A stretch of 64,000 nt of DNA from JADCCX01 sp031431475 (lineage in GTDB: Bacteria > Pseudomonadota > Alphaproteobacteria > Rhizobiales > Beijerinckiaceae): the NCBI GenBank assembly GCA_031431475.1, contig JANPDL010000024.1, positions 1 to 64,000 of the forward strand. The letters run 5' to 3'. Positions 1 through 7,776 of this stretch are shown here, piece after piece. A program made the position numbers and the translations under genes. A model generated the notes under the pieces. That model did not search any database. It was not told the DNA's origin and worked only from the letters and a program-made list of their open reading frames with translations. Each line of letters begins with the position of its first letter. Position 1 is the stretch's first letter.

Positions 1-669
1 GTCGCCGCCCTCGTCGGCATCGTGATCGAGCGCGGCGTGATCCGCCATCTCTACGGCCGTCCCCTTGAGACGCTGCTGGCGACATGGGGCGTCAGCCTGA
101 TCCTGCAGCAGGCAGTCCGCACGATGTTCGGGCCGACCAACCGAGAGGTAGGCGCTCCCAGCTACATGTCCGGCTCCCTCGACATCTTGGGTCTTGAGAT
201 CACCTATGCGCGGCTCTGGATCCTGGTCTTCACGCTGATTGTTTTTGCCGCGCTCCTGCTGGTGCTAAAGGCCACTCCGCTAGGCCTGCAGATGCGCGCT
301 GTCACCCAGAACCGCCGCATGGCATCTTCCATGGGCATCCGCACGCGCTTCGTCGATGCCATGACCTTTGGTCTCGGCTCGGGCATTGCCGGCATCGCCG
401 GCGTAGCGCTCTCCCAGATCGACAATGTCTCGCCCAATCTTGGCCAGAGCTATATCATCGACAGCTTCATGGTGGTGGTGTTCGGTGGTGTCGGCAATCT
501 CTGGGGCACGTTGCTGGGAGCCTTCATCCTCGGCATCGCCAACAAGATTCTGGAACCTTTTGCAGGAGCAGTACTGGGCAAGATCATCATTCTGGTGCTG
601 ATCATTCTCTTCATCCAGAAACGTCCGCGCGGCATATTCGCGCTCAAAGGCAGGGCTATCGAACAATGA
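1..669 (+). CDS. urtB: Urea ABC transporter permease UrtB (5' partial)
   Basis: Inner-membrane permease of the UrtABCDE urea/short-chain amide importer, LivH superfamily. The reading frame is open from base 1, so the N-terminal part lies upstream. The visible part is almost entirely hydrophobic helices. It contains the permease coupling segment around MRAVTQNRRMASSMGI and the glycine-rich FGGVGNLWGTLLGA segment typical of UrtB, and ends with a short basic tail (QKRPRGIF). UrtC begins 13 bases downstream and urtD follows, which supports urea rather than branched-chain amino acids. An internal GTG at base 22 is not the real start. Confidence 0.9.
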   Translation, partial: VAALVGIVIERGVIRHLYGRPLETLLATWGVSLILQQAVRTMFGPTNREVGAPSYMSGSLDILGLEITYARLWILVFTLIVFAALLLVLKATPLGLQMRAVTQNRRMASSMGIRTRFVDAMTFGLGSGIAGIAGVALSQIDNVSPNLGQSYIIDSFMVVVFGGVGNLWGTLLGAFILGIANKILEPFAGAVLGKIIILVLIILFIQKRPRGIFALKGRAIEQ

Positions 670-682
670 TGGCTGTCGAACA

Positions 683-1828
683 ATGATCACGACGCGCTTT
701 CTCAAACTGATCGAAGGTCGCGGCCTCATTTTCCTCGCCATTGTCTCGGCGGTCATGGTGCTGGTGCCGTTCTGCAATCTCGCGCTGCCGCCCTCCTCTC
801 CTTTCCATGTCTCAAATGGTACGGTTGTGCTGCTGGGCAAATATCTCTGCTACGCCATGTTCGCGGTCGCTCTGGATCTGGTTTGGGGCTATTGCGGCAT
901 TCTCAGCCTAGGCCATGGAGCTTTTTTTGCGCTCGGTGGCTATGCCATGGGCATGTACCTCATGCGCCAGATCGGCACGCGCGGCGTCTATGCCAATCCT
1001 GTGTTGCCGGATTTCATGGTGTTTCTGAACTACAAGGAGTTGCCGATTGCGTGGTGGGGTTTCCAGAGCTTTCCCTATGCCATGCTGATGGTGGTTTTGG
1101 TGCCGGGCATTCTCGCTTTCGTTTTCGGCTGGCTGGCCTTTCGCTCGCGTGTCACCGGCGTCTATCTCTCGATCATCACGCAGGCCATGACCTATGCGCT
1201 GTGGCTGTCGTTCTTCCGCAACGACATGGGCTTTGGCGGCAACAATGGCATGACCGATTTCAAGGACATTCTGGGCTACAATATTCAGGCGCAGACGACG
1301 CGCGCCACGCTGTTCATGATCACGGCCATTGCGCTGATGCTCACGTTCGTGCTGGCCCGGGTCATCGTCTCCTCGGCCTATGGCAAGGTGCTGGTGGCGA
1401 TCCGCGATGCCGAGAGCCGCACGCGCTTCATTGGCTACAGGGTGGAACATCACAAGCTGCTGGTCTGGGTGGTATCCGCCATGATCGCCGGTGTTGCGGG
1501 TGCGCTTTATGTGCCGCAGGTTGGCATTATCAATCCTTCAGAGTTCCACCCGGCGAATTCCATCGAAGCGGTGGTGTGGGTTGCGATTGGCGGGCGCGGA
1601 ACGCTGGTGGGTGCGGCGCTGGGTGCGGTGGTCGTCAACTACCTCAAGACGGTCTTCACCAGCGGACCCTTGGCGGCCTACTGGCTGTTTGCGCTGGGCG
1701 GGCTTTTCGTCATCGTTACGCTGGCGCTGCCCAAGGGTATTCTGGGAGCGTGGGAACAATTTCGCGGAAAGGCAAAAGCACCGCCCGCCCCTACGCTGCC
1801 TGCGGCCGATGCCGGAAAGGCTGCCTGA
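683..1828 (+). CDS. urtC: Urea ABC transporter permease UrtC
   Basis: Second membrane subunit of the urea importer, LivM superfamily, 381 aa, the usual UrtC size. It has about ten hydrophobic helices, the LivM-type segment LVWGYCGILSLGHGAFFALGG near residue 70 and the coupling region VAIRDAESRTRFIGYR near residue 240. It ends in an alanine/proline-rich cytoplasmic tail. The short FRNDMGFGGNNGMTDF stretch in the middle is typical of UrtC and separates it from LivM. It lies 13 bases after urtB and 3 bases before urtD, so the genes are one operon. Confidence 0.92.
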   Translation: MITTRFLKLIEGRGLIFLAIVSAVMVLVPFCNLALPPSSPFHVSNGTVVLLGKYLCYAMFAVALDLVWGYCGILSLGHGAFFALGGYAMGMYLMRQIGTRGVYANPVLPDFMVFLNYKELPIAWWGFQSFPYAMLMVVLVPGILAFVFGWLAFRSRVTGVYLSIITQAMTYALWLSFFRNDMGFGGNNGMTDFKDILGYNIQAQTTRATLFMITAIALMLTFVLARVIVSSAYGKVLVAIRDAESRTRFIGYRVEHHKLLVWVVSAMIAGVAGALYVPQVGIINPSEFHPANSIEAVVWVAIGGRGTLVGAALGAVVVNYLKTVFTSGPLAAYWLFALGGLFVIVTLALPKGILGAWEQFRGKAKAPPAPTLPAADAGKAA

Positions 1829-1831
1829 GCC

Positions 1832-2584
1832 ATGTCCGATGTTACCCAGTCCATTCTCTATCTCAATGACGTCAATGTCTCGTTCGATGGCTTCAAGGCG
1901 CTGCGTTCTCTGTCTCTGACGCTGGAGCCGGGCGAGATGCGCGCCATCATTGGCCCCAACGGCGCGGGCAAGACCACGATGATGGATGTCATCACCGGCA
2001 AGACCAGGCCCGATGAAGGCGATGTGCTGTTCAACCTCGGCAAGGTGGATCTCACGCGCTACGACGAGGCCGCGATTGCTGAAATGGGCATTGGCCGAAA
2101 ATTCCAGAAGCCGACGGTGTTCGAGAGCCATTCGGTGGCGGACAATATCCTGCTCGCTTTGAAAGGTCCGCGCGGGCCATTCTCGGCGCTGTTCGGGCGA
2201 CGCAACCACGTTGCTGCAGAGGAGATCGACAAGATTCTTGGCATTGTGCGCCTGACAGATCACCGTGCTCGTCTGGCCGGTGATCTCTCCCACGGGCAGA
2301 AGCAATGGCTGGAGATCGGCATGCTGCTGGCGCAGGATCCCAAGGTGTTGCTGGTGGACGAGCCGGTCGCCGGCATGACGGATGCGGAAACCGAGGAAAC
2401 CGCCGTGCTTCTCAAGGAGATCAACAAGGATCACTCGATCATCGTTGTCGAGCACGACATGGGCTTCGTCCGTGCATTGAACTGCAAAGTGACCTGCCTG
2501 CACGAGGGTTCGGTTCTGGCCGAGGGTTCCATTGATGCGGTGGCGGGCAACGACCGTGTCATCGAAGTCTATCTGGGGCGGTAA
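1832..2584 (+). CDS. urtD: Urea ABC transporter ATP-binding protein UrtD
   Basis: LivG-type ATPase of the urea importer, 250 aa. Walker A (GPNGAGKTT) is at residues 41-49. The ABC signature has the UrtD-specific form LSHGQKQW near residue 151, Walker B (LLVDEP) is near 173, and the switch histidine is in VVEHDM. The IGRKFQKPTVFE segment is diagnostic of UrtD. The stop codon runs directly into an 11-bp inverted repeat. The partner ATPase urtE normally follows within a few bases, but here it is displaced by about 370 bases of AT-rich DNA. Confidence 0.93.
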   Translation: MSDVTQSILYLNDVNVSFDGFKALRSLSLTLEPGEMRAIIGPNGAGKTTMMDVITGKTRPDEGDVLFNLGKVDLTRYDEAAIAEMGIGRKFQKPTVFESHSVADNILLALKGPRGPFSALFGRRNHVAAEEIDKILGIVRLTDHRARLAGDLSHGQKQWLEIGMLLAQDPKVLLVDEPVAGMTDAETEETAVLLKEINKDHSIIVVEHDMGFVRALNCKVTCLHEGSVLAEGSIDAVAGNDRVIEVYLGR

Positions 2585-2614
2585 ACCTTGGTGTCAAAAT
2601 TTCACACCAAGGTT
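2584..2614. terminator. Hairpin behind urtD (terminator-like)
   Basis: Perfect 11-bp inverted repeat, AACCTTGGTGT at 2584-2594 and ACACCAAGGTT at 2604-2614, with the 9-base loop CAAAATTTC. It starts at the last base of the urtD stop codon and lies between the 3' ends of urtD (plus) and the small reverse gene that ends at 2623. That position fits a bidirectional end-of-transcript hairpin. There is no clear T-run on either side, so it may instead be an attenuating or RNA-stabilising hairpin, or the edge of the inserted AT-rich segment. Confidence 0.5.
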
Positions 2615-2622
2615 CTCCTTAT

Positions 2623-2874
2623 CTATGTCCAATCTGCAAGATTGGATATGCGACTTTTATCAATCAGAAAAAACTCACCGTCTGTTTCATATCTTAGTAC
2701 GTCAGCACCATCCTTTTTTTCCTGTATGTTATCAGAAATGTTTCGCCAGACATTTTTGCCAATTCGTTCTGCTCCAAACCACGATTTCAATTCCCATCTT
2801 TTGAAGCTCGTTACGCCCGTTTGGGCGAATTCTTCCGCACGATGCTGAATGGTATCCATATGTCTTTTCTCCAT
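2623..2874 (-). CDS. Small orphan protein in AT-rich islet between urtD and urtE
   Basis: Predicted soluble 83-aa protein, family not recognised. The ATG at 2874 is chosen because GGAGA lies five bases upstream; a TTG at 2886 would add four residues. The sequence is charged, with a central helix-rich part (KRWELKSWFGAERIGKNVWRN) followed by a strand-like end (ADVLRYETDGEFFLI). This arrangement resembles a small winged-helix or modification-reader domain, but that is only an impression of fold. The surrounding 2585-2934 segment is visibly AT-rich compared with its neighbours and lies antisense inside an otherwise continuous urt operon, so acquisition by transfer is likely. Confidence 0.6.
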   Translation of the reverse strand: MEKRHMDTIQHRAEEFAQTGVTSFKRWELKSWFGAERIGKNVWRNISDNIQEKKDGADVLRYETDGEFFLIDKSRISNLADWT

Positions 2875-2952
2875 AATATTCTCCAATATCTGACGGGTCC
2901 TCCATCAGTGATACTGTTCATATAGCGCCACTAAATGAAAGTCAACACAAAT

Positions 2953-3648
2953 ATGCTTAGTGTCACAGAAATTTCCTTGCACTACGGCGCGGCGCAGGCC
3001 CTGCGCAAAGTCTCTATCGGTGCCAAGGCAGGCGAAGTGACTTGCGTGCTGGGCCGCAACGGCGTGGGCAAGACATCGCTGATGCGGGCCATCGTCGGGC
3101 ATCAGGCGATTTCGGCGGGCACTATAGCCCTCAACGGTGTGTCCCTTGCCGGTGCGCGTCCCGAGGAACGGGCGCGGCGTGGCATCGCCTATGTGCCGCA
3201 GGGCCGCGAGATTTTTCCGCTGCTGACGGTGAAGGAGAATCTCGAAACCGGGTTTGCGCCGCTGAAAAGCGCGGACCGCCATATTCCGGTGGAGCTGTTT
3301 GATCTCTTCCCGGTATTGCAGACCATGCTGGGCAGACGCGGTGGCGATCTCTCGGGCGGTCAGCAGCAGCAACTGGCGATTGCCCGCGCGCTCGTGACGC
3401 GGCCGAAGCTGCTGGTGCTGGATGAACCAACAGAAGGAATCCAGCCTTCGATCATCAAGGACATCGGTCGCACGATTTCGTACCTGCGCAACAAGGGCGA
3501 CATGGCCATCCTGCTTGTCGAGCAATACTTTGATTTTGCCAAGGAACTGGCAGATCAGTGGTACGTGATGGATCGCGGCGAGGTCACGCTATCGGGCGAC
3601 CGCGCCTCCATGGACGAAGACGAGATTCGGCGGCGCATGAGCGTCTAG
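2953..3648 (+). CDS. urtE: Urea ABC transporter ATP-binding protein UrtE
   Basis: LivF-type ATPase of the urea importer, 231 aa from the ATG at 2953 (MLSVTEISL), which matches the family start; an ATG at 2935 would add six residues. Walker A (GRNGVGKTS) is at residues 34-42 and the signature LSGGQQQQLAIARAL is near 133. Walker B with the UrtE-type extension (LDEPTEGIQPS) is near 155, and the switch histidine position is replaced in LLVEQYF, as is normal for UrtE. It is separated from urtD by an AT-rich islet and may therefore need its own promoter. Its stop shares the palindrome CTAG (3645-3648) with the stop of the convergent permease gene. Confidence 0.92.
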   Translation: MLSVTEISLHYGAAQALRKVSIGAKAGEVTCVLGRNGVGKTSLMRAIVGHQAISAGTIALNGVSLAGARPEERARRGIAYVPQGREIFPLLTVKENLETGFAPLKSADRHIPVELFDLFPVLQTMLGRRGGDLSGGQQQQLAIARALVTRPKLLVLDEPTEGIQPSIIKDIGRTISYLRNKGDMAILLVEQYFDFAKELADQWYVMDRGEVTLSGDRASMDEDEIRRRMSV

Positions 3649-4532
3649 CGGTCGCTAGTCCGTGGGTCCAATGCGTCCCGCAAGCCATCTCCCAGAAGGT
3701 TGAACGACAGCACCGTCACGAAGATGGCGAGACCGGGAAAGATCGCCATCCAGGGCGCGTTCGAAAGGAAACGCTGGGCTGAATTCAGCATCGATCCCCA
3801 TGACGGTTGCGGTGGCTGCTGACCAAGGCCCAGAAACGACAGCGCGGCCTCGGCGATGATAGCAGTGGCGATTGTCAGTGTCGCCTGGACCAGCAGTTGC
3901 GGCGCGATATTGGGCAGGATATGCCGGAAGGCGATCTGGAAGGGCGTGTTGCCTACGGATCGCGCGGCTTCCACATAATCCTCAACCTTCACCGAGATCA
4001 CCTGCCCGCGCGTCAGGCGGATGAAAATCGGCATGGCCGTGACGCCAATCGCGATCATGGCGTTGGAGAGTGATGGCCCCAGGAAAGCCGCCATGGCGAT
4101 GGCGAGAATGAGGAACGGGCAAGCCAGCATCGCATCGGTGAAACGGCTGATGATGCTATCCACCCAACCCCCGCGATAGCCTGCGAGCAGGCCCACCGGA
4201 ACGCCCAGCAGCAGCGCGATACTGACGGAGATTACCCCGGCGGACAGCGAGGCGCGCGCGCCATAGATAATACGCGAGAAAAGGTCGCGCCCCACCTCGT
4301 CTGTGCCGAACCAGTAGAGCGCGGATGGTGCTTTTCGCACGGTCGCCCATCCCTGTTTGACTGGATCATGCGGCGCGATCAGGGGAGCAAAGATCGCGAA
4401 GAAAGCTATCAGCAGCAAGACGACAAGCGCTACCATTGCGCCTTTGCGATGCCGGAGCTTGGCCCAGGCGCGTCGGATCGGGCTCTCGACGGGAGGATGC
4501 AATGCAGGGTTGGCAAGGACAGCGGACATCAT
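3645..4532 (-). CDS. dppC: Peptide ABC transporter permease, DppC type
   Basis: Inner-membrane subunit of a peptide/opine/nickel-class importer, 295 aa. It starts with a short cytoplasmic stretch and a first helix near residues 33-52. The DppC hallmark GTDEVGRDLFSRIIYGARASL follows near residue 75, and the EAA coupling loop (EAARSVGNTPFQIAFRHILPN) is near residue 185. The ATG at 4532 directly follows the TGA of the upstream permease. It is the last gene of the minus-strand ggt operon. No ATPase gene for this transporter is present nearby. Confidence 0.9.
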   Translation of the reverse strand: MMSAVLANPALHPPVESPIRRAWAKLRHRKGAMVALVVLLLIAFFAIFAPLIAPHDPVKQGWATVRKAPSALYWFGTDEVGRDLFSRIIYGARASLSAGVISVSIALLLGVPVGLLAGYRGGWVDSIISRFTDAMLACPFLILAIAMAAFLGPSLSNAMIAIGVTAMPIFIRLTRGQVISVKVEDYVEAARSVGNTPFQIAFRHILPNIAPQLLVQATLTIATAIIAEAALSFLGLGQQPPQPSWGSMLNSAQRFLSNAPWMAIFPGLAIFVTVLSFNLLGDGLRDALDPRTSDR

Positions 4533-5474
4533 TCAGCTCCGCAGCCTGGGATTGACAAGGATATAGCCGATATCCGCCAGCAGATTGAGCAGGATGTACG
4601 TGGTGGCAGTGACGAGAACGACGCCTTGCACCACGGCGTAATCACGGTTGAACACAGCATCCACGATCAGTTTGCCAAAACCCGGAATGGTGAATATCTG
4701 TTCGGTCAGCACCGCGCCTGACAACAGCGTGCCGAACTCGAGCGCACCCAGCGTGATCACCGGCGTCAGCGCGTTGCGCATGACGTGTTTCAGGATAATT
4801 TTGATCTCGGACTGGCCCTTGGCGCGGGCCGTACGGACATAGTCGCTTTCAAGTGCTTCCAACATGGAAGCGCGGGTGTGGCGCATGAGGATACCGGCGA
4901 TGGAATTGCCAAGGACGAAGGCTGGCATGATCGTTGCCCGCATTGAGGCCCAGAAATCCTCGAACGGGCTGACATAGCCTGACGCGGGTAGCCATCCAAG
5001 TTGCACGGAAAACAGCAGGATCATCATGATGCCGAGCCAGAAATTAGGTGTCGAGATGCCCCAGAGCGAGAGCCCATTGACGGCATAATCCCAGCCTGTA
5101 TCGCGCTTCACAGCGGAGATCACACCCGCCGTAATGCCGATGGCTAGAGCAATGATGATGGCCATGAAAGCAAGCTGCAGCGTCACCGGAAATTTCTGGA
5201 TCACGAGATCGGCAACGCTGGCCTTGAGCCGCATGGACTCGCCGAGATTTCCGGTCAGCACGCCGCCGATCCAGTAGAGATATTGCATGGGCAGCGGCTG
5301 ATCCAGCCGGTACTGTTTGCGTATCTGGGCGATGACCTCAGGGTCATTCTCCTCGCCAGCCATGACCGTCGCGGGGTCACCCGGCAGGAGTTGCTGCAAC
5401 AGAAAGATTATCACCGACACGAAAAAGACGGTCGGGAGCAATTGCAGCAAACGCCTGCCGAGAAGGGTGAACAC
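4533..5474 (-). CDS. dppB: Peptide ABC transporter permease, DppB type
   Basis: First permease of the peptide importer, 313 aa, with six predicted helices. The N-terminus (FTLLGRRLLQLLPTVFFVSVI) and the EAA loop (RTARAKGQSEIKIILKHVMRNAL, near residues 215-237) are typical of DppB/GsiC. The start is a GTG at 5474, the only start that preserves the normal N-terminal helix. The gene lies 12 bases after the binding-protein gene and abuts dppC. Substrate is inferred only from the gamma-glutamyltransferase-like gene of the same operon: gamma-glutamyl peptides or glutathione are possible, but opines or other peptides are not excluded. Confidence 0.9.
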   Translation of the reverse strand: MFTLLGRRLLQLLPTVFFVSVIIFLLQQLLPGDPATVMAGEENDPEVIAQIRKQYRLDQPLPMQYLYWIGGVLTGNLGESMRLKASVADLVIQKFPVTLQLAFMAIIIALAIGITAGVISAVKRDTGWDYAVNGLSLWGISTPNFWLGIMMILLFSVQLGWLPASGYVSPFEDFWASMRATIMPAFVLGNSIAGILMRHTRASMLEALESDYVRTARAKGQSEIKIILKHVMRNALTPVITLGALEFGTLLSGAVLTEQIFTIPGFGKLIVDAVFNRDYAVVQGVVLVTATTYILLNLLADIGYILVNPRLRS

Positions 5475-5486
5475 TGGGGTACTGAC

Positions 5487-6995
5487 TCAGTTTAGCTTCA
5501 GGCTTTTCACGCGCACCAGACCATCGGGTATCTGGCTGTAGCCGACAAGGCGTGTGGTATGTGCGATGATATTGAGGCGATGGTAGAGGTAGATTACCCC
5601 ACCCTCATCAATCAGCTTCGCGGTTGCCTTCTCATAGACAGCCTTGCGTTCCGCAAGGGTGCTCTTGGTGCGCGCCTCATCGAGCCATCCGTCGATTTCC
5701 GGGTCGCTGTAGCCGCCATAGTTGTTGGGCTGGTTTGTCTTGGCGAAGGTGAAGATATTGCCATCGGGATCAGTTCGGCCAGACCATGCGAGCATGAAGG
5801 CCTGATAGCGCCCGGCTTCCGCTTCAGCGAGGGAAGTAGCAAATTCCGTAACGCGGATTTTCATATCAAAACCGGCTTCCGATGCCATAGCCTGAATGAC
5901 CTCTGCCACTTGCCGCGTCTCGGGATTGTTAGGCACCATGAAATCGATAGCAATTGGTGTCTTCACGCCCGCATCTGCGATCAACTTGCGCGCCTTCGCC
6001 AGATCCCGTCCAGGCGCTGGAAACTTTTGCTGATAATAAGGGTTGGTTGGTCCCACCCATTGGTTGCCCGGTGTGAACTCACCATTGAACACAACCTGAT
6101 TGATAGCAGCGCGATCAATGGATGCAGCCAGTGCCATGCGGATTCTCTTGTCCGCGAAGACCTTGGCGGCTTCGCCCTTGCCCACGTTGATCGTCATGCC
6201 CTGATAGCCAAGCTCCGGCGCTGTCACCAGCTTCAGGCGGGTGTTGGCGCGGATGTCTTTCATGTCTGTCGCCAGTGCGCGCTCGATCAGATCGAGCTGC
6301 CCCGCACGCAGATTGGCAAGGCGTACTGTTGAATCCACGACCGGCAGGTAGGTGATGCGGTCGATATGCACATTGTCCTTGTCCCAGTAATCCGCGAACT
6401 TCTGCACGATGATGCGGTCCTGCTGCACGCGCTCGACGAACTGGTAGGGCCCAGCGCAGACCGGCCTCAGACCGAACTTGTCACCCGCCTCCTTCGCCGC
6501 TTTGGGCGAGACCATCATGCCCGAGCGATCCGTCAGCTGGGCGATCAGGGGCGCAAAAGGTGATTTCATCTCCAGCCGGATGGTCAGCGGATCGACCACA
6601 ACGACTTTGTCCACGATGGAAAGTTCGGGGCGGCGGAACGAGCCCTGCATCGTCATGTGACGATCAAGCGAGTATTTGGCCGCTTCGGCGTCCAGTACCT
6701 CGCCGTCATGGAACTTGACGCCGGGGCGCAGCTTGATCGTGACGGACTTGCCGTCGGTGGCGGTCTCATGGGACAGCGCGAGCTGTGGCACGACGTTGAG
6801 CTTGTCATCAATGTCAAACAGCTTGTCGCAGATCGAGGCAAAGACGATGCGCCCGACATAAGTGCGGGCGGTCGTTGGATCGAGCGCGTCAGGATCCTCG
6901 GCGAGGCCGATGCGCAGGTTGGTCTGAGCTGATGCAGCCATGGTACCAGCAGTCAGCATGAATGCTGTTGCCGCCGCCTTGAAGATTGAAGTCAT
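5487..6995 (-). CDS. Periplasmic peptide-binding protein, SBP family 5
   Basis: Extracytoplasmic solute receptor for the DppBC-type permeases downstream, about 502 aa. The ATG at 6995 is preferred over the GTG at 6998 because GGGAG lies seven bases before it. A cleavable signal peptide covers about the first 24 residues (ending ASA-Q). The SBP_bac_5 hallmarks are the LRPGVKFHDGEVL segment near residue 90 and the C-terminal domain with FMLAWSGRTDPDGNIF near residue 400. The gene is co-directional with the ggt-like and DUF1028 genes, which suggests that the captured peptide is processed by them in the cytoplasm. Confidence 0.9.
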   Translation of the reverse strand: MTSIFKAAATAFMLTAGTMAASAQTNLRIGLAEDPDALDPTTARTYVGRIVFASICDKLFDIDDKLNVVPQLALSHETATDGKSVTIKLRPGVKFHDGEVLDAEAAKYSLDRHMTMQGSFRRPELSIVDKVVVVDPLTIRLEMKSPFAPLIAQLTDRSGMMVSPKAAKEAGDKFGLRPVCAGPYQFVERVQQDRIIVQKFADYWDKDNVHIDRITYLPVVDSTVRLANLRAGQLDLIERALATDMKDIRANTRLKLVTAPELGYQGMTINVGKGEAAKVFADKRIRMALAASIDRAAINQVVFNGEFTPGNQWVGPTNPYYQQKFPAPGRDLAKARKLIADAGVKTPIAIDFMVPNNPETRQVAEVIQAMASEAGFDMKIRVTEFATSLAEAEAGRYQAFMLAWSGRTDPDGNIFTFAKTNQPNNYGGYSDPEIDGWLDEARTKSTLAERKAVYEKATAKLIDEGGVIYLYHRLNIIAHTTRLVGYSQIPDGLVRVKSLKLN

Positions 6996-7059
6996 CACTG
7001 GTCTCCCTGATAATTAAATATCAAAGCACGTTTCGTGCCGGTCAGTCTTTGGCATGCGC

Positions 7060-7773
7060 TCAGTCTTTAGACCTTGCCATGGATTCCGCGATCTTCCGCT
7101 CGATCTCTTCCCGGCCCACCACGCCTGCCGGATTGGCACGGGTCGGCATGCATGTGCGATAGTGGATATAGCGCTGGCGGCTGACCTCCTCGAGCCTTGC
7201 GAGCTCGGCCAGCGGATCAGCATGATCATCAACGCGCATGTCGAACAGGGGATATTCCTCCTCGTCATGGATGAGGATGGCGGCGGATTGTCTGCCTCGC
7301 TTGTCACCGCCTGCGGCCTGTCCGGCATTCAGGGCGGCGATGAATCGGCGGGGAAAGGGCATGGCGCTTTCAGACGCAAAGACGCGCGCGGTTTCCTCGA
7401 TCACCCTTGGACCCGCCAGCATGTTGCCCGCGACGGAGAAATGATCGCGCACCAGATGTCCGGCCCAGGGCACGCAGGTGTCGCCCGTATAAGTGGCAAA
7501 TCGGCCTTGCAGGTCCATCACATGCACCTGCCGGTCGGAGCGCCCCTCGTCGCCCGCCGTGACGATGCGGATGACATCGGCGGCGCTGGCTCCGGCCTTC
7601 AGCAGTTCAAGCCCACGCGAACCGTAGAACGGATTGATGAAGGCCTGCGAGGCAATAGCACCAACTCCGGTGGCAATGAATGGCACGCGCGCCCCCACTG
7701 CGAAGGCGCAGGTCGTGACGGCGATGCCGATATGGCCGGTGGCGGGATCTTTCGCGATGATAGACCAGGTCAT
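7060..7773 (-). CDS. DUF1028 family Ntn-hydrolase-like protein
   Basis: Cytoplasmic 237-aa protein of the DUF1028 family, recognised by its opening TWSIIAKDPATGHIGIAVTT and the following AVGARVPFIATGVGAIASQA segment. DUF1028 proteins are predicted to have an N-terminal-nucleophile hydrolase fold, but their reaction is not established to my knowledge. No signal peptide is present. It starts three bases after the ggt-like stop, with GGGGAG as ribosome-binding site, and precedes the peptide-binding protein gene. The context suggests a second hydrolase acting on the imported peptide or on its amide product. Confidence 0.85.
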   Translation of the reverse strand: MTWSIIAKDPATGHIGIAVTTCAFAVGARVPFIATGVGAIASQAFINPFYGSRGLELLKAGASAADVIRIVTAGDEGRSDRQVHVMDLQGRFATYTGDTCVPWAGHLVRDHFSVAGNMLAGPRVIEETARVFASESAMPFPRRFIAALNAGQAAGGDKRGRQSAAILIHDEEEYPLFDMRVDDHADPLAELARLEEVSRQRYIHYRTCMPTRANPAGVVGREEIERKIAESMARSKD

Positions 7774-7776
7774 GCT

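Noticed and set aside
883..1869. 328-codon alternative frame overlapping urtC
   Set aside because: Cysteine/histidine/arginine-rich shadow of urtC without any family pattern.
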